Assembly: GCA_017541145.1 (NCBI GenBank)
Contig: JAFXZT010000100.1
Span: 1-64,000, forward strand
DNA: 64,000 bases
Direction: 5' to 3'
Source: Bacteroidales bacterium
GTDB lineage: Bacteria > Bacteroidota > Bacteroidia > Bacteroidales > UBA3824
Part shown: one piece after another, positions 8,756 through 17,875 of the stretch
How positions within the stretch are numbered: the first letter of the stretch is position 1
How the letters are laid out: every line of letters starts with the position of its first letter
Program-made: the position numbers and the translations under genes
The notes under the pieces: generated by a model
The model's input: the letters and a program-made list of their open reading frames with translations, nothing else
Database searches by the model: none
Told to the model about the DNA's origin: nothing

Positions 8756-8787
8756 AATATAAAAAGATTAAATCTATACTTTATAAA

Positions 8788-8824
8788 AAAACCGCTTGTA
8801 AGTAATTTATGAGCGGTTTTTTTT
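8788..8824 (+). terminator. Rho-independent terminator of the exbBD operon
   Basis: AAAACCGCT (8788-8796) pairs with AGCGGTTTT (8812-8820) and runs into a T tract to 8824. Confidence 0.85.
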
Positions 8825-8855
8825 GTTTTTGTGTTAAAAATATTAAAAAATTAAT

Positions 8856-8863
8856 TACCTTTG
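8856..8863 (+). promoter_or_regulatory. -7 promoter box of the SGNH hydrolase gene
   Basis: TACCTTTG matches TAnnTTTG and lies just after the exbBD terminator, 50 nt before the proposed GTG start at 8914. Its position argues against any start codon upstream of about 8870. Confidence 0.55.
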
Positions 8864-8913
8864 CCGGCAGAAATCACAATGGGATTTCTTATCCTTTAAG
8901 TGAAAAATACAAA

Positions 8914-9645
8914 GTGAAAAAGATTTATTTGATAGCGTTTGCCGTAATTGCGGTTTTGGCATGTATCGGTGCCGGATTTTATTATTACACACATCAGGAA
9001 ATCAGAATACGATGTGTAGAGCAATGCGATACATTCAATAATTTCCGCGATACAATTCCTCAGATGGATACTTCACGGCAGTCAATATTGTTAATTGGTG
9101 ATTCAATGGCTTATTCATTGATGTTTAGGGCGCAAAACTATTGCAATTACAACAATCATGATTTACATGTAGTTTCATGGGTGAGTGCCACGAGCAAGAC
9201 TTACGCGATATGCGATACATTGGAGTATTTCGTGAATAAGTTTAAGCCAACATATATTATTTTTGTGATAGGAGCCAACGAGCTTTTTGCATTTAATGCC
9301 GGCGAGCGGGATTGTTTCTTTGACAAAATTGTACCACAGACGCACGGAATTCCAACAGTATGGATCGGACCTCCGAATTGGAAAGAAGATACGGGTATCA
9401 ACAATGTAATGATGAAAAGATTTGGTCCACGCCAATTTTTCTTGTCGAAATATTTGCATTTTACGCGTATACCGGGCGATGTGGCGCATCCGGACAGAGC
9501 TTCGGGTACGATGTGGATGGATTCAATTTCGTCATGGATAATGCGAAAAAGTTATTTTCCGATAAGGCTGCAAAAACCGGTGGACGAGAATCCTATACAT
9601 GTTGATTTTGTAAAGCTTGTTGTAACTGACCGAAATAAGGTTTAA
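8914..9645 (+). CDS. SGNH/GDSL-type hydrolase, membrane anchored
   Basis: The GTG at 8914 is chosen because the open frame extending further upstream crosses a terminator and promoter. The 243-aa protein then begins with one membrane helix (about 4-24). The extracytoplasmic domain has the SGNH blocks: nucleophile Ser64 in LIGDSMA, Asn122 in GANE, and the DxxH dyad Asp189/His192 in GDVAHPD. Such enzymes are esterases or acyl transferases acting on glycans, lipids or peptidoglycan; the substrate is unknown. The downstream neighbours are outer-membrane biogenesis genes, so a cell-envelope role is plausible. Confidence 0.75.
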   Translation: MKKIYLIAFAVIAVLACIGAGFYYYTHQEIRIRCVEQCDTFNNFRDTIPQMDTSRQSILLIGDSMAYSLMFRAQNYCNYNNHDLHVVSWVSATSKTYAICDTLEYFVNKFKPTYIIFVIGANELFAFNAGERDCFFDKIVPQTHGIPTVWIGPPNWKEDTGINNVMMKRFGPRQFFLSKYLHFTRIPGDVAHPDRASGTMWMDSISSWIMRKSYFPIRLQKPVDENPIHVDFVKLVVTDRNKV

Positions 9646-9754
9646 AAAAAACTTATTTTAAACAATAAAAAGCCTAATTTCAAAGTTTTATAAAATATTA
9701 TTTTATAATTTTAAAGAAATGAAAATAAAATTAAGAAATTTTAAAGAGTGTAAG

Positions 9755-10474
9755 ATGAAAGTTTCACATATCTTTGCAGCAGTATTAGCTTTGGTACTAA
9801 TGGTTGCAACCGGCAGTGTAGCTGAAGCACAAGGTTCGAGAAACAATCAGTTCGACGAAGTCGGATTGTTTTTGGGAGTAGGTTACTACAATGGAGAAAT
9901 CAATCCTAAACAACCTTTTTACAAATCACAGTTTGCATTCGGTTTCAATTTGAGACACGGATTCAACGAGAGAATGGCATTAACATTTCAAGCATCGCGA
10001 TGCAAGGTGAAAGGCGATGATGCAGATTTCTCCGATCTTTACAGAAAAGCTCGTGGTGCCAAATTTGAAAATGAGATTACAGAATTGGCATTCTCTTTTG
10101 AATATAATTTTCTTCCGTTGGTAAAAGGCTCACCAACACAATGTGTAACACCATTTGTTGCAGCCGGTGCGGGAGTTTGTATGGCATCATTTCCAAACGA
10201 AGGACTTCAGGCATGTATTCCTTTCGGATTGGGTGTTAAGATTGCGCCGCTTCCAAGACTTTGTTTTTCATTGGAATGGAAATACCGCAAACTTTTCTCC
10301 GATATGCTTGATCATATAGGTGAAGATACTTATGCTGCTGAACTTGGCGGTGCTACAAAACAGAAATCATTCTTGGGCGACAAAGATTGGTATGCTTTTG
10401 CCGGAGTAGTTATCTCTTATCAGATGAGTAAATCCGGTGGCAATTCAAGACTTTGCCCGGCCTACAGAAAATAA
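9755..10474 (+). CDS. DUF6089-type outer membrane beta-barrel protein
   Basis: The ATG at 9755 is preferred over the one at 9719 because it gives a direct signal peptide (MKVSHIFAAVLALVLMVATG, cleavage near AEAQ) and follows a purine-rich AAAGAG stretch. The 239-aa mature protein is rich in alternating aromatic strands and ends in VVISYQMSK, as in an 8-stranded barrel. A DUF6089 protein directly upstream of uppS and bamA is a conserved Bacteroidota arrangement. The exact function is unknown; an outer-membrane role is inferred from fold and context. Confidence 0.75.
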   Translation: MKVSHIFAAVLALVLMVATGSVAEAQGSRNNQFDEVGLFLGVGYYNGEINPKQPFYKSQFAFGFNLRHGFNERMALTFQASRCKVKGDDADFSDLYRKARGAKFENEITELAFSFEYNFLPLVKGSPTQCVTPFVAAGAGVCMASFPNEGLQACIPFGLGVKIAPLPRLCFSLEWKYRKLFSDMLDHIGEDTYAAELGGATKQKSFLGDKDWYAFAGVVISYQMSKSGGNSRLCPAYRK

Positions 10475-10487
10475 TTTTATAAATTAA

Positions 10488-11237
10488 ATGTCACTAAAAG
10501 AACAATTAGACAGAGACAGAATCCCACAGCATGTTGCTGTCATAATGGATGGCAACGGCCGTTGGGCTGCAAAACTTGGTAAACCTCGTCTTGAAGGTCA
10601 TGCTGCCGGAGCAAAGGCAGCGCGTAGGGCTGTAGAAATAGCTCACGAATTGGGTATTAAGTATATAACATTGTATGCTTTTTCTATCGAAAACTGGAAT
10701 CGCCCCGATAGCGAGGTGAACGGTTTGATGTCTTTGCTAACAAGTTCTATTGCTCAACAATTTGTTGACTTAATTAAAAATAATGTCAGATTGCTTACTA
10801 TCGGTGATAATTCTATGTTGCCCGATAATGTAAGAACTGATATAGAAAATGTTGTAAAAAAATCTGCTTCCAATACAGGTCTTACTGTTATCATTGCTCT
10901 CAGTTATGGAAGCAGATTCGAGATAGTGAACGCCGCAAAATCTCTTTTGAAAAAATATTCTCAAAATCCTTTTGATATCGACAACCTTTCAGAAAAGGAT
11001 TTTGCTGATTGTTTGTATACTTCCCAAATTCCTGATCCGGAATTACTTATCCGTACCAGTGGCGAATATCGTATATCAAATTTCTTGCTTTGGCAAATTT
11101 CGTATTCCGAATTGTATTTCACTGAAACTCTGTGGCCTGACTTTGATGAAGAGGAATTTTGCAAGGCTATTTATGATTTTCAGCATCGTGAACGCAGATT
11201 TGGTAAAACTTCTGAACAAATTAAAGATTCTAAATAA
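10488..11237 (+). CDS. uppS: Isoprenyl transferase (undecaprenyl diphosphate synthase)
   Basis: This enzyme condenses isopentenyl diphosphate units onto farnesyl diphosphate to make the C55 lipid carrier for peptidoglycan and O-glycans. The 249-aa length is normal. Catalytic Asp21 lies in VIMDGNGRWA, the YAFSIENWNRP block and the C-terminal LLIRTSGEYRISNFLLWQ block are intact. It starts 13 nt after the DUF6089 gene, so the two are probably co-transcribed. Confidence 0.95.
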   Translation: MSLKEQLDRDRIPQHVAVIMDGNGRWAAKLGKPRLEGHAAGAKAARRAVEIAHELGIKYITLYAFSIENWNRPDSEVNGLMSLLTSSIAQQFVDLIKNNVRLLTIGDNSMLPDNVRTDIENVVKKSASNTGLTVIIALSYGSRFEIVNAAKSLLKKYSQNPFDIDNLSEKDFADCLYTSQIPDPELLIRTSGEYRISNFLLWQISYSELYFTETLWPDFDEEEFCKAIYDFQHRERRFGKTSEQIKDSK

Positions 11238-11244
11238 TTTTTTA

Positions 11245-11252
11245 TAAATTTG
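11245..11252 (+). promoter_or_regulatory. -7 promoter box of bamA
   Basis: TAAATTTG, a full TAnnTTTG match, 62 nt upstream of the bamA ATG and just after the uppS stop. bamA may therefore also be transcribed on its own. Confidence 0.55.
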
Positions 11253-11314
11253 CGCGTCGAAAAACACAGACATTTTTTAGCTCTAAACATTTAAGAAATA
11301 TAAGACTTACACAG

Positions 11315-13759
11315 ATGAAAAGCAGATTGCTATTACTGTTATTGATGATTTTTTTTGCTGCCGGTTCTACATTTGCTCAGGTAGCTGTTAATTACGACTC
11401 TCCAAAAGAATACACTATCGGAGGCATTACTGTTTCTGGCGTGAAATACCTTAATAAACAGGCTTTGATTCAGATTTCGGGTCTCAAGGTAGGACAAAAA
11501 ATTAAAGTGCCGGGCGACGAAATTACTCGTTCTATCGAAAAACTTTGGAAACAAGGTCTTTTCGCTGATGTGAGTATCGGTGTTACTAATGTTACGCCTG
11601 ACGGTCTCGTTTTTCTTGATATTAAACTGGAGGAACGTGCTAAACTCAATAAGGTGACTTACAAGGGTATACGTTCCGGTGAGAAAGAAGATTTGAACGA
11701 AAAGGTAAAACTTGTTCCCGGTACTAAAGTTACTGAACATGTTATTACCAATACCAAAAATATTATTACTCAACATTATTACGACAAAGGTTTCTACAAT
11801 GTGGAAGTCAGAATTGTAGAAGTGGAAGATACAATGATGCAAAATGTTGAAAATCTTGTAATTAATGTTGATAAAGGTCACAAAGTAAAAATCAGAGAGA
11901 TTATTCCTGAAGGCAATGAACAGTTTTCTGACCGTCAAGTAAGAAAATATTTGAAACAAACTAAACAGAAACGTTGGTACGGTATGTTTAAGCCTTCTAA
12001 ATTTATCCGTTCAAAGTTTGAAGAAGACAAAGAAACTCTTATCAAAAAATACAACGCTCACGGTTTTCGTGATGCACAGGTTCTCGGAGATTCTGTTTAC
12101 AAAATTGATGAAAAATTGGTGGGTGTTAAGATTAAAGTTTACGAAGGCAAACAATATTATTTCAGAAATATTACTTGGGTTGGTAACGAGAAATACGGTA
12201 CTGACTTGTTGCAAAGACGTCTTGATGTAAAGAAAGGTGATCTTTATGACCAAAACCGTTTGGACGAGCGCCTTAATTCTGATCAAGATGCTGTTTCTAA
12301 TATTTACATGGACGATGGTTACTTGTTTTTCAGAGCTATTCCGAAAGAGGTGGCTGTAATCAACGACTCTGTAGATGTGGAAATTATGGTTTTTGAAGGT
12401 CCTCAGGCTTATATCGACAGAATTATAATCAACGGTAACAACAGAACCAACGACCATGTTGCCCGTCGTGAGCTTTATACTTTGCCGGGTGAATTGTTTT
12501 CTAAGAGCGATGTAATTGGTTCTGTACGTGAGTTGGCTCAGTTAGGAAATTTTGAGCCGGAAAAACTTATGCCGAATCCTATTCCGAATTATGCCAATAG
12601 TACTGTAGATATTGAATATCCGTTGACAGAAAAGTCAAACGATATGTTTGAAATCTCGGCAGGCTGGGGTGGCGGTTATTTTGTAGGTCGCCTTGGTGTA
12701 AGTTTCAACAACTTCTCTACCAAGAACTTCTTCGACAAAAAGTCATGGCATCCGTTACCACAGGGCGACGGTCAGAGACTTAGTCTTTCGTTCCAAAGTA
12801 ATGGTAAGTATTATCAAACTTACAGTGTTTCGTTCCAAGAACCTTGGTTGGGCGGTCGCAGAAGAAACGCTTTCTCTGTAGCATTCTACTATACTGATGT
12901 TAATTATCTTGACTATGCATACTACAATTACAGAATGCAAGTTTGGGGAGGTTCGGTAGGTTTGGGACGTCGTCTTTCTTGGCCTGACAATTATTTCCAA
13001 ATTTACAGCGAATTGTTTTACAAGAGATATAAACTCAAAAATTACCAGTATTTTGAAGGTTTCAGCAGCAATGGTACTGCCAACGAAACCGGTATAAAAA
13101 TTATATTCTCTCGTAACAACATCGACGCACCTATTTATTCAAGACGAGGTTCGTCATTCGCACTTACATTTGAACTCACACCGCCGTATTCTTTGTTCAA
13201 CAACAAGGATTACAAAACAATCTCAGACGAGTTGAAATGGGAATGGGTAGAATATCACAAATACGGATTTGAGGCAAAGAACTTCACACAATTGGTTGGC
13301 GACTTGGTATTGCACACCAAAGTACAGTTCGGAATGTCATGTTACTACAACAAAGATCTCGGCTACTCACCGTTCCAAGGATTTACAATGGGTGGCGATG
13401 GTATGAACTACTATACATACGGCAAAGATGTAATCGGTTTGCGCGGTTATGAGAGCGAAGCAATTTCAAGTGGCGGTAATGTTTATGCAAAATACGCATT
13501 GGAACTCCGTTATCCGGCAATCTTGAGCGAATCGGCTTCAATTTACGGTATCGGATTCCTTGAAGGCGGTAACTGTTGGAACAAAATCAATCAGTTCAAA
13601 CCCTTTGATGTATATCGTGCAGCCGGCGTGGGCGTAAGAGTATACTTGCCGATGCTTGGTATGTTGGGACTTGATTGGGGTTGGGGTTTTGATTGCGTAC
13701 CGGGTAGCACAAAACCATCAGGTAGCCAATTGCAGTTTACAATGGGACAAAACTTCTAA
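11315..13759 (+). CDS. bamA: Outer membrane protein assembly factor BamA
   Basis: BamA folds and inserts beta-barrel proteins into the outer membrane. This 814-aa protein has a signal peptide (about 1-22), several POTRA repeats (about 30-430; for example VKYLNKQALIQISGLKVG and GNNRTNDHVARRELYTLPGE) and a C-terminal 16-strand Omp85 barrel (about 430-814). The barrel contains the lid-loop-type VIGLRGYE motif, a variant of the family's VRGY/F, and ends in an aromatic residue (MGQNF), as Omp85 proteins do. It precedes two Skp/OmpH chaperones that deliver its clients. Confidence 0.95.
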   Translation: MKSRLLLLLLMIFFAAGSTFAQVAVNYDSPKEYTIGGITVSGVKYLNKQALIQISGLKVGQKIKVPGDEITRSIEKLWKQGLFADVSIGVTNVTPDGLVFLDIKLEERAKLNKVTYKGIRSGEKEDLNEKVKLVPGTKVTEHVITNTKNIITQHYYDKGFYNVEVRIVEVEDTMMQNVENLVINVDKGHKVKIREIIPEGNEQFSDRQVRKYLKQTKQKRWYGMFKPSKFIRSKFEEDKETLIKKYNAHGFRDAQVLGDSVYKIDEKLVGVKIKVYEGKQYYFRNITWVGNEKYGTDLLQRRLDVKKGDLYDQNRLDERLNSDQDAVSNIYMDDGYLFFRAIPKEVAVINDSVDVEIMVFEGPQAYIDRIIINGNNRTNDHVARRELYTLPGELFSKSDVIGSVRELAQLGNFEPEKLMPNPIPNYANSTVDIEYPLTEKSNDMFEISAGWGGGYFVGRLGVSFNNFSTKNFFDKKSWHPLPQGDGQRLSLSFQSNGKYYQTYSVSFQEPWLGGRRRNAFSVAFYYTDVNYLDYAYYNYRMQVWGGSVGLGRRLSWPDNYFQIYSELFYKRYKLKNYQYFEGFSSNGTANETGIKIIFSRNNIDAPIYSRRGSSFALTFELTPPYSLFNNKDYKTISDELKWEWVEYHKYGFEAKNFTQLVGDLVLHTKVQFGMSCYYNKDLGYSPFQGFTMGGDGMNYYTYGKDVIGLRGYESEAISSGGNVYAKYALELRYPAILSESASIYGIGFLEGGNCWNKINQFKPFDVYRAAGVGVRVYLPMLGMLGLDWGWGFDCVPGSTKPSGSQLQFTMGQNF

Positions 13760-13918
13760 TTCGTTTTTTTTTAACAGAAATTAAGTTCAAACCGTGTACT
13801 TATTGTCGTCTATTTTGATACCTTAGCGATTAATAAAAGTAACGAAAATTAAAATCTGTTAGTTTTAACAAAAAGAACAATTATAAAACAATAACTTTTA
13901 GAAAAAAACTTAAGAAAC

Positions 13919-14425
13919 ATGAAAAGAGTAATTTTAACAGCAGCAGTTGCAATGTTGATGGGCTCAGTATCATTTGCTCAGAAATTTGCACATGTAGACA
14001 CAGAATATATTCTTGGAAAAATCCCTGCATATCAGCAGGCACAAACCAAGTTGGACACTTATTCAAAACAATGGCAAGCCGAAGTAGAAGCCAAATTTGC
14101 CGAGCTTGACGAGATGTACAAAAAGTTCCAAGCCGAAGCCGATATTCTTCCGGCTGCTACCAAAAACAAGCGTGAAGACGAAATCATTGCCAAGGAAAAA
14201 GAAGCCAAAGAACTTCAGAAAAAATATTTCGGTACCAACGGCGAACTTGCAACAAAACGTCAGGAACTCATCAAACCGATTCAGGACAACGTTTACAATG
14301 CTTTGAAAAGTGTTGCAACAGAAGGCGGTTATGATTATATCTTCGACAAAGTAACCGGAGATATAATTTACGCATCAGAAAAATACGATGAATCTGATGT
14401 AGTGCTTAAGAAAATTGTTAAATAG
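13919..14425 (+). CDS. OmpH/Skp family periplasmic chaperone, copy 1
   Basis: This 168-aa protein has a signal peptide (cleavage near SFAQ, residue 20), the conserved start FAHVDTEYILGKIPAYQQAQ, a long charged coiled-coil hairpin (about 40-120) and a C-terminal strand YDYIFDKVTGDIIYA. Skp-like trimers hold unfolded outer-membrane proteins for BamA. It is followed 12 nt later by a paralogue. Confidence 0.9.
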   Translation: MKRVILTAAVAMLMGSVSFAQKFAHVDTEYILGKIPAYQQAQTKLDTYSKQWQAEVEAKFAELDEMYKKFQAEADILPAATKNKREDEIIAKEKEAKELQKKYFGTNGELATKRQELIKPIQDNVYNALKSVATEGGYDYIFDKVTGDIIYASEKYDESDVVLKKIVK

Positions 14426-14437
14426 TAAATATAAATT

Positions 14438-14959
14438 ATGAAAAGGTTATTTTTAATTCTTGCAGCTGTAATTTCGTTGGGCATTAGTGCTAATGCTCAG
14501 AAATTTGGTCACATCGACACACAGGAAATTATCAATGTAATGCCTGAGAACAAAGCAGCTCAGGAAACTTTGGAAAACGAAGGCAAAAAGATTGAAACTC
14601 AGTATCAAGCAATGGCTACTGAATATCAAAACAAAGTTCAGGCTTATCAGGAAAATGTACAATTGGCAGACGCAGCTCCTGAAAAATGGTCGGCAGCTAT
14701 TCGCGCTGACAAAGAACAAGAAATCATGCAACTTCAAGAACGTATCCAGCGTTTTCAAGAAAATGCTCAGCAAACTTTGCAACAAAAACGTTCTGAACTT
14801 TTCCAACCGGTAATGGACAAGCTTGATGCTGCTATCAAGAAAGTGGCTACTGCAGGTGGTTTTATTTATGTATACGACAAAAATTCTGTTCTTTTTATCA
14901 ATGAATCTTTAAGCACAGATCTTACTTCAACAGTAAAGACAGAATTAGGAATAAAATAA
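14438..14959 (+). CDS. OmpH/Skp family periplasmic chaperone, copy 2
   Basis: This 173-aa paralogue of the preceding gene has a signal peptide (cleavage near ANAQ, residue 20), the FGHIDTQEIINVMPE opening, a Gln/Glu-rich coiled coil (about 40-125) and the C-terminal FIYVYDKNSVLFIN strand. The tandem arrangement after bamA is conserved in Bacteroidota. A strong terminator follows 9 nt after the stop. Confidence 0.9.
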   Translation: MKRLFLILAAVISLGISANAQKFGHIDTQEIINVMPENKAAQETLENEGKKIETQYQAMATEYQNKVQAYQENVQLADAAPEKWSAAIRADKEQEIMQLQERIQRFQENAQQTLQQKRSELFQPVMDKLDAAIKKVATAGGFIYVYDKNSVLFINESLSTDLTSTVKTELGIK

Positions 14960-14968
14960 TTTTTTTTT

Positions 14969-15004
14969 AGGAGTTGATGACCAAAACATCAACTCCTTTT
15001 TTTT
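14969..15004 (+). terminator. Rho-independent terminator of the bamA-ompH operon
   Basis: AGGAGTTGATG (14969-14979) pairs with CATCAACTCCT (14987-14997), followed by a run of T. Confidence 0.9.
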
Positions 15005-15101
15005 ACCTTTCTTTTTCTGACATCTTTTTTTCTTCCGACAGCTTTTATAAATTTTATAATAAAAAAATCCGCCGTCACAACTTACTTTGCTGAAAAAATA
15101 T

Positions 15102-15109
15102 TATTTTTG
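15102..15109 (+). promoter_or_regulatory. -7 promoter box of murI
   Basis: TATTTTTG matches TAnnTTTG, 32 nt upstream of the murI ATG, after the bamA-ompH terminator. Confidence 0.5.
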
Positions 15110-15141
15110 CATCTTTGAGTATAAAATGTTAAAAAAAACAG

Positions 15142-15954
15142 ATGATTGGCGTATTTGATTCCGGTTTTGGCGGATTAACGATATTGGACAAATTTCTTGA
15201 AATATTGCCCGAATATGATTACATCTTTCTTGGTGACAATGCCCGTGCTCCATACGGCAACCGCTCTTACGAAACGGTATACAATTACACTTTGCAAGCC
15301 GTAAAAAAACTTTTTTCGATGGGCTGTCCGCTTGTGATTTTGGGGTGCAACACTGCTTCGGCAAAAGCTTTACGTACCATTCAGCAAAACGATTTGCCTA
15401 ATATGACACCCGGCAACCGTGTACTTGGAATAATTCGTCCCACTGCCGAAATTATTGCTGATTATACTCAATCCGGCAAAGTGGGAATACTTGGAACTTC
15501 TGGTACTGTAAATTCAAAATCCTATATTTTGGAAATCAAAAAATTGTATCCTAAAATACAAGTTTATCAACAAGCGTGTCCGTTGCTTGCTCCGTTGGTA
15601 GAAAATGGCGAAATTGATAATCCCGGAACCGATTATTTTGTTAACAAATATCTTAACTTGCTTTTGTCGCAGGATTCGGGTATCGATACAATAATTTTGG
15701 GTTGTACACATTATCCGTTGTTGATGAACTCATTTAAAAAGTTTGTTGACAGTAATATAAAAATTGTACCGCAAAACGAAATTGTAGCTCACAGTCTGAA
15801 AGATTATTTGTCACGACATCCTGAAATTGACAACCGACTCACAAAAAACGGTACAGTAAAATATTTTACTACCGACAACAGTACGATGTTTGACCAAACC
15901 GCCAAATTGTTCTTGAATCGTGATATTCAGAGCCGTACTATCGAAATTTTCTAA
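15142..15954 (+). CDS. murI: Glutamate racemase
   Basis: MurI converts L- to D-glutamate for peptidoglycan. This 270-aa protein opens with IGVFDSGFGGLT and contains both catalytic cysteines, Cys69 in GCNTAS and Cys188 in GCTHYP. The length is normal. It closes the conserved envelope-biogenesis cluster and has its own promoter behind the terminator. Confidence 0.95.
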   Translation: MIGVFDSGFGGLTILDKFLEILPEYDYIFLGDNARAPYGNRSYETVYNYTLQAVKKLFSMGCPLVILGCNTASAKALRTIQQNDLPNMTPGNRVLGIIRPTAEIIADYTQSGKVGILGTSGTVNSKSYILEIKKLYPKIQVYQQACPLLAPLVENGEIDNPGTDYFVNKYLNLLLSQDSGIDTIILGCTHYPLLMNSFKKFVDSNIKIVPQNEIVAHSLKDYLSRHPEIDNRLTKNGTVKYFTTDNSTMFDQTAKLFLNRDIQSRTIEIF

Positions 15955-16007
15955 AAATATAATGCAACCATATCTATTAACTAATAGTCTTGTAGACAGA
16001 GGTGACT

Positions 16008-16559
16008 ATGAACAACGAAGAACAGGAGCTGATAAACAAATGCTCAGACCAAGACCCGAAAGCCCAGCAAATGCTTTATCAGAAGTATTCGCCGGTGTTG
16101 TTCGGTTTGTGTTTGCGCTATGCGCCAAGTAGAGAAGTCGCGGAAGATATTTTGCAAGAAGCATTTATAAAAATATTTGCAGCTGTAAAAGATTTTAAGG
16201 GCGACGGATCTTTTGAGGGCTGGTTGAAACGTATTACAATTAATACAGCCATTACTTCGTATCATCAAAATTTAAAACACAGACATCTGGCAGATGTCGA
16301 TGATTATGCAGATACACTGCCTGCTGAAGAACCTAATTTCGGATCGCAGGAATTCACTCACGACGAACTTATAGGGGTTGTAAATTCATTGCCTGACGGG
16401 TATAGAATTGTTTTCAATATGTTCGTTGTAGAAGGATTCAAGCACAGGGAAATTGCTGAGATGTTGGGTATTGATATCAACACAAGCAAAACTCAGTTTA
16501 TGAGAGCGCGTCAGGTTGTCATTCGGAAATTGAACAAACTCAAAAAAATTGGAGACTAA
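16008..16559 (+). CDS. ECF-type RNA polymerase sigma factor
   Basis: The ATG at 16008 is preferred over the GTG at 16002 because it follows AGAGG at a proper distance. The 183-aa protein has sigma region 2 (about 20-90; LYQKYSPVLFGLCLRYAPSREVAEDILQEAF) and region 4 (about 120-175; LPDGYRIVFNMFVVEGFKHREIAEMLGI and a recognition helix). It overlaps in operon logic with the next gene, 6 nt downstream, whose N-terminus resembles a short anti-sigma segment. The signal it answers and its target promoters are unknown. Confidence 0.88.
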   Translation: MNNEEQELINKCSDQDPKAQQMLYQKYSPVLFGLCLRYAPSREVAEDILQEAFIKIFAAVKDFKGDGSFEGWLKRITINTAITSYHQNLKHRHLADVDDYADTLPAEEPNFGSQEFTHDELIGVVNSLPDGYRIVFNMFVVEGFKHREIAEMLGIDINTSKTQFMRARQVVIRKLNKLKKIGD

Positions 16560-16565
16560 ATTATT

Positions 16566-17810
16566 ATGGCATCACCCGAGGACTTGTTTCGTAACAAATT
16601 TGATGGTTTTGAGCGTAAACCATCTGATGAAGTCTGGCAGAAAATTCAGAGAAGGCTTTTTTGGCAAAGATTTCTGAAATTCAATCCCAAGACTTTTAAT
16701 ATTTACTATCTCGCTGCTGTGGTTGGTACTGCGGCGTTGATAACTGTGTCTGCACCCGAACATCAGGATTTGTTGGTGGAAGGTGTGACATCGGCTCATC
16801 ATGTCTATTCGGGTTCCACACGCAAAATTCTTATCGATAATGGAAATCAGTCAGTTTTGCAGTCTCCGTCGGCAGATTTTCATGATGACATGATTGATAA
16901 TTCTGATTCTTCAAATCTGAATATCAAGAAGTCAACATCATCGGATTTACAGTCTAAAACATCCGTAACGGCTCACAATCAGGATAATATACAGTCAACA
17001 AAAACACATGAAATTGTAATTCCGGATTTTACAAGCAAATTCAAGATGAGTGCGTCTTCGGGATGTGCGCCTTTTACCGTTACATTCAAAAATCTTTCAA
17101 AAAACATCGATTATTGTTATTGGAATTTTGGAGACGGCGAAGTATCATACGATCAAGATGTTAAGAAAACATATTACAACGAAGGTACATATTATGTTAC
17201 ATTAAAAACAGTAAACGGAACATTTGCACAAGTATTTTCCGATACTGTTACGGTTTATGCCCAGCCGCATGCCGAAATTGCAACTGTAACTTCGATGCAA
17301 ACGGCAATTGCAGAAGCACGTAATACCAAGGCTTCAACATTTGTTTGGGATTTTGGTGATGGCAAAAAATCTGTCGGACAAAAAGTTTCTCACTTGTATT
17401 CCGATTATGGACAATATTTGCTCAAGTTGATAATTTCCAATAACATCTGTTACGATACAATTGCGACCGAACTTGCGATATCTGCGCCGGAATATTCTTT
17501 GAAATTTCCTAACGCGTTGATACCGTCGGTTTCCGGTCCTAACGACGGAACTTTTACGATAGAGCGCGGACATCCTACCGTTTTTATTCCTAAAGGTGAT
17601 ATTTCGATGATTTCGCGTTACAGTATCAAGATACTCAACCGAAATGGCAAAGAAGTATTCCAATCGAACGATGTCAATTACGGTTGGAACGGATATTATC
17701 GCAACGAACTTTTGCCGCAAGGAGTTTACGTTTATCGTGCGCAATACGAGTTTATAAACGGAGAGTGTGCCAATATTACCGGAAATATTACTTTGAGATG
17801 GGAAGAGTAA
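16566..17810 (+). CDS. Membrane PKD-domain protein with gliding-motility-type C-terminal domain, possible anti-sigma partner
   Basis: This 414-aa protein starts 6 nt after the sigma gene. Residues 1-40 are cytoplasmic, with a LFRNKFDGFERKPSDEVWQ segment of the kind that precedes the membrane helix in Bacteroidota anti-sigma proteins. A single helix follows (about 45-62), then a low-complexity linker and two PKD-type domains (motifs WNFGDGE and WDFGDGK). The C-terminus (about 315-414) resembles the CHU_C/type B T9SS sorting domain (IPSVSGPNDGTF, ILNRNGKEVF, GWNGYYRNELLPQGVYVY). It could sense envelope or secretion state and hold the sigma factor. The anti-sigma role is inferred from position and N-terminus. 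Confidence 0.65.
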   Translation: MASPEDLFRNKFDGFERKPSDEVWQKIQRRLFWQRFLKFNPKTFNIYYLAAVVGTAALITVSAPEHQDLLVEGVTSAHHVYSGSTRKILIDNGNQSVLQSPSADFHDDMIDNSDSSNLNIKKSTSSDLQSKTSVTAHNQDNIQSTKTHEIVIPDFTSKFKMSASSGCAPFTVTFKNLSKNIDYCYWNFGDGEVSYDQDVKKTYYNEGTYYVTLKTVNGTFAQVFSDTVTVYAQPHAEIATVTSMQTAIAEARNTKASTFVWDFGDGKKSVGQKVSHLYSDYGQYLLKLIISNNICYDTIATELAISAPEYSLKFPNALIPSVSGPNDGTFTIERGHPTVFIPKGDISMISRYSIKILNRNGKEVFQSNDVNYGWNGYYRNELLPQGVYVYRAQYEFINGECANITGNITLRWEE

Positions 17811-17811
17811 A

Positions 17812-17843
17812 ATAAAAAAATGAGCCGCGATATTTGCGGCTCA
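17812..17843 (-). terminator. Terminator of the HTCS gene
   Basis: On the minus strand TGAGCCGC and GCGGCTCA form an 8-bp stem (17821-17828 with 17836-17843), followed by a run of seven T. It lies 33 nt after the HTCS stop. It could also stop transcripts from the plus-strand gene ending at 17810. Confidence 0.8.
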
Positions 17844-17875
17844 AACCTATCCAATTTTTGTTATGTTTCTAATTT

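Noticed and set aside
8809..8913. Longer N-terminus of the SGNH hydrolase
   Set aside because: This extension would start within the exbBD terminator and cross the -7 box at 8856; the GTG at 8914 directly precedes the membrane helix.
11339..11959. Minus-strand open frame (206 codons) in bamA
   Set aside because: Shadow of the POTRA region; Phe/Asn/Ile-rich without motif.
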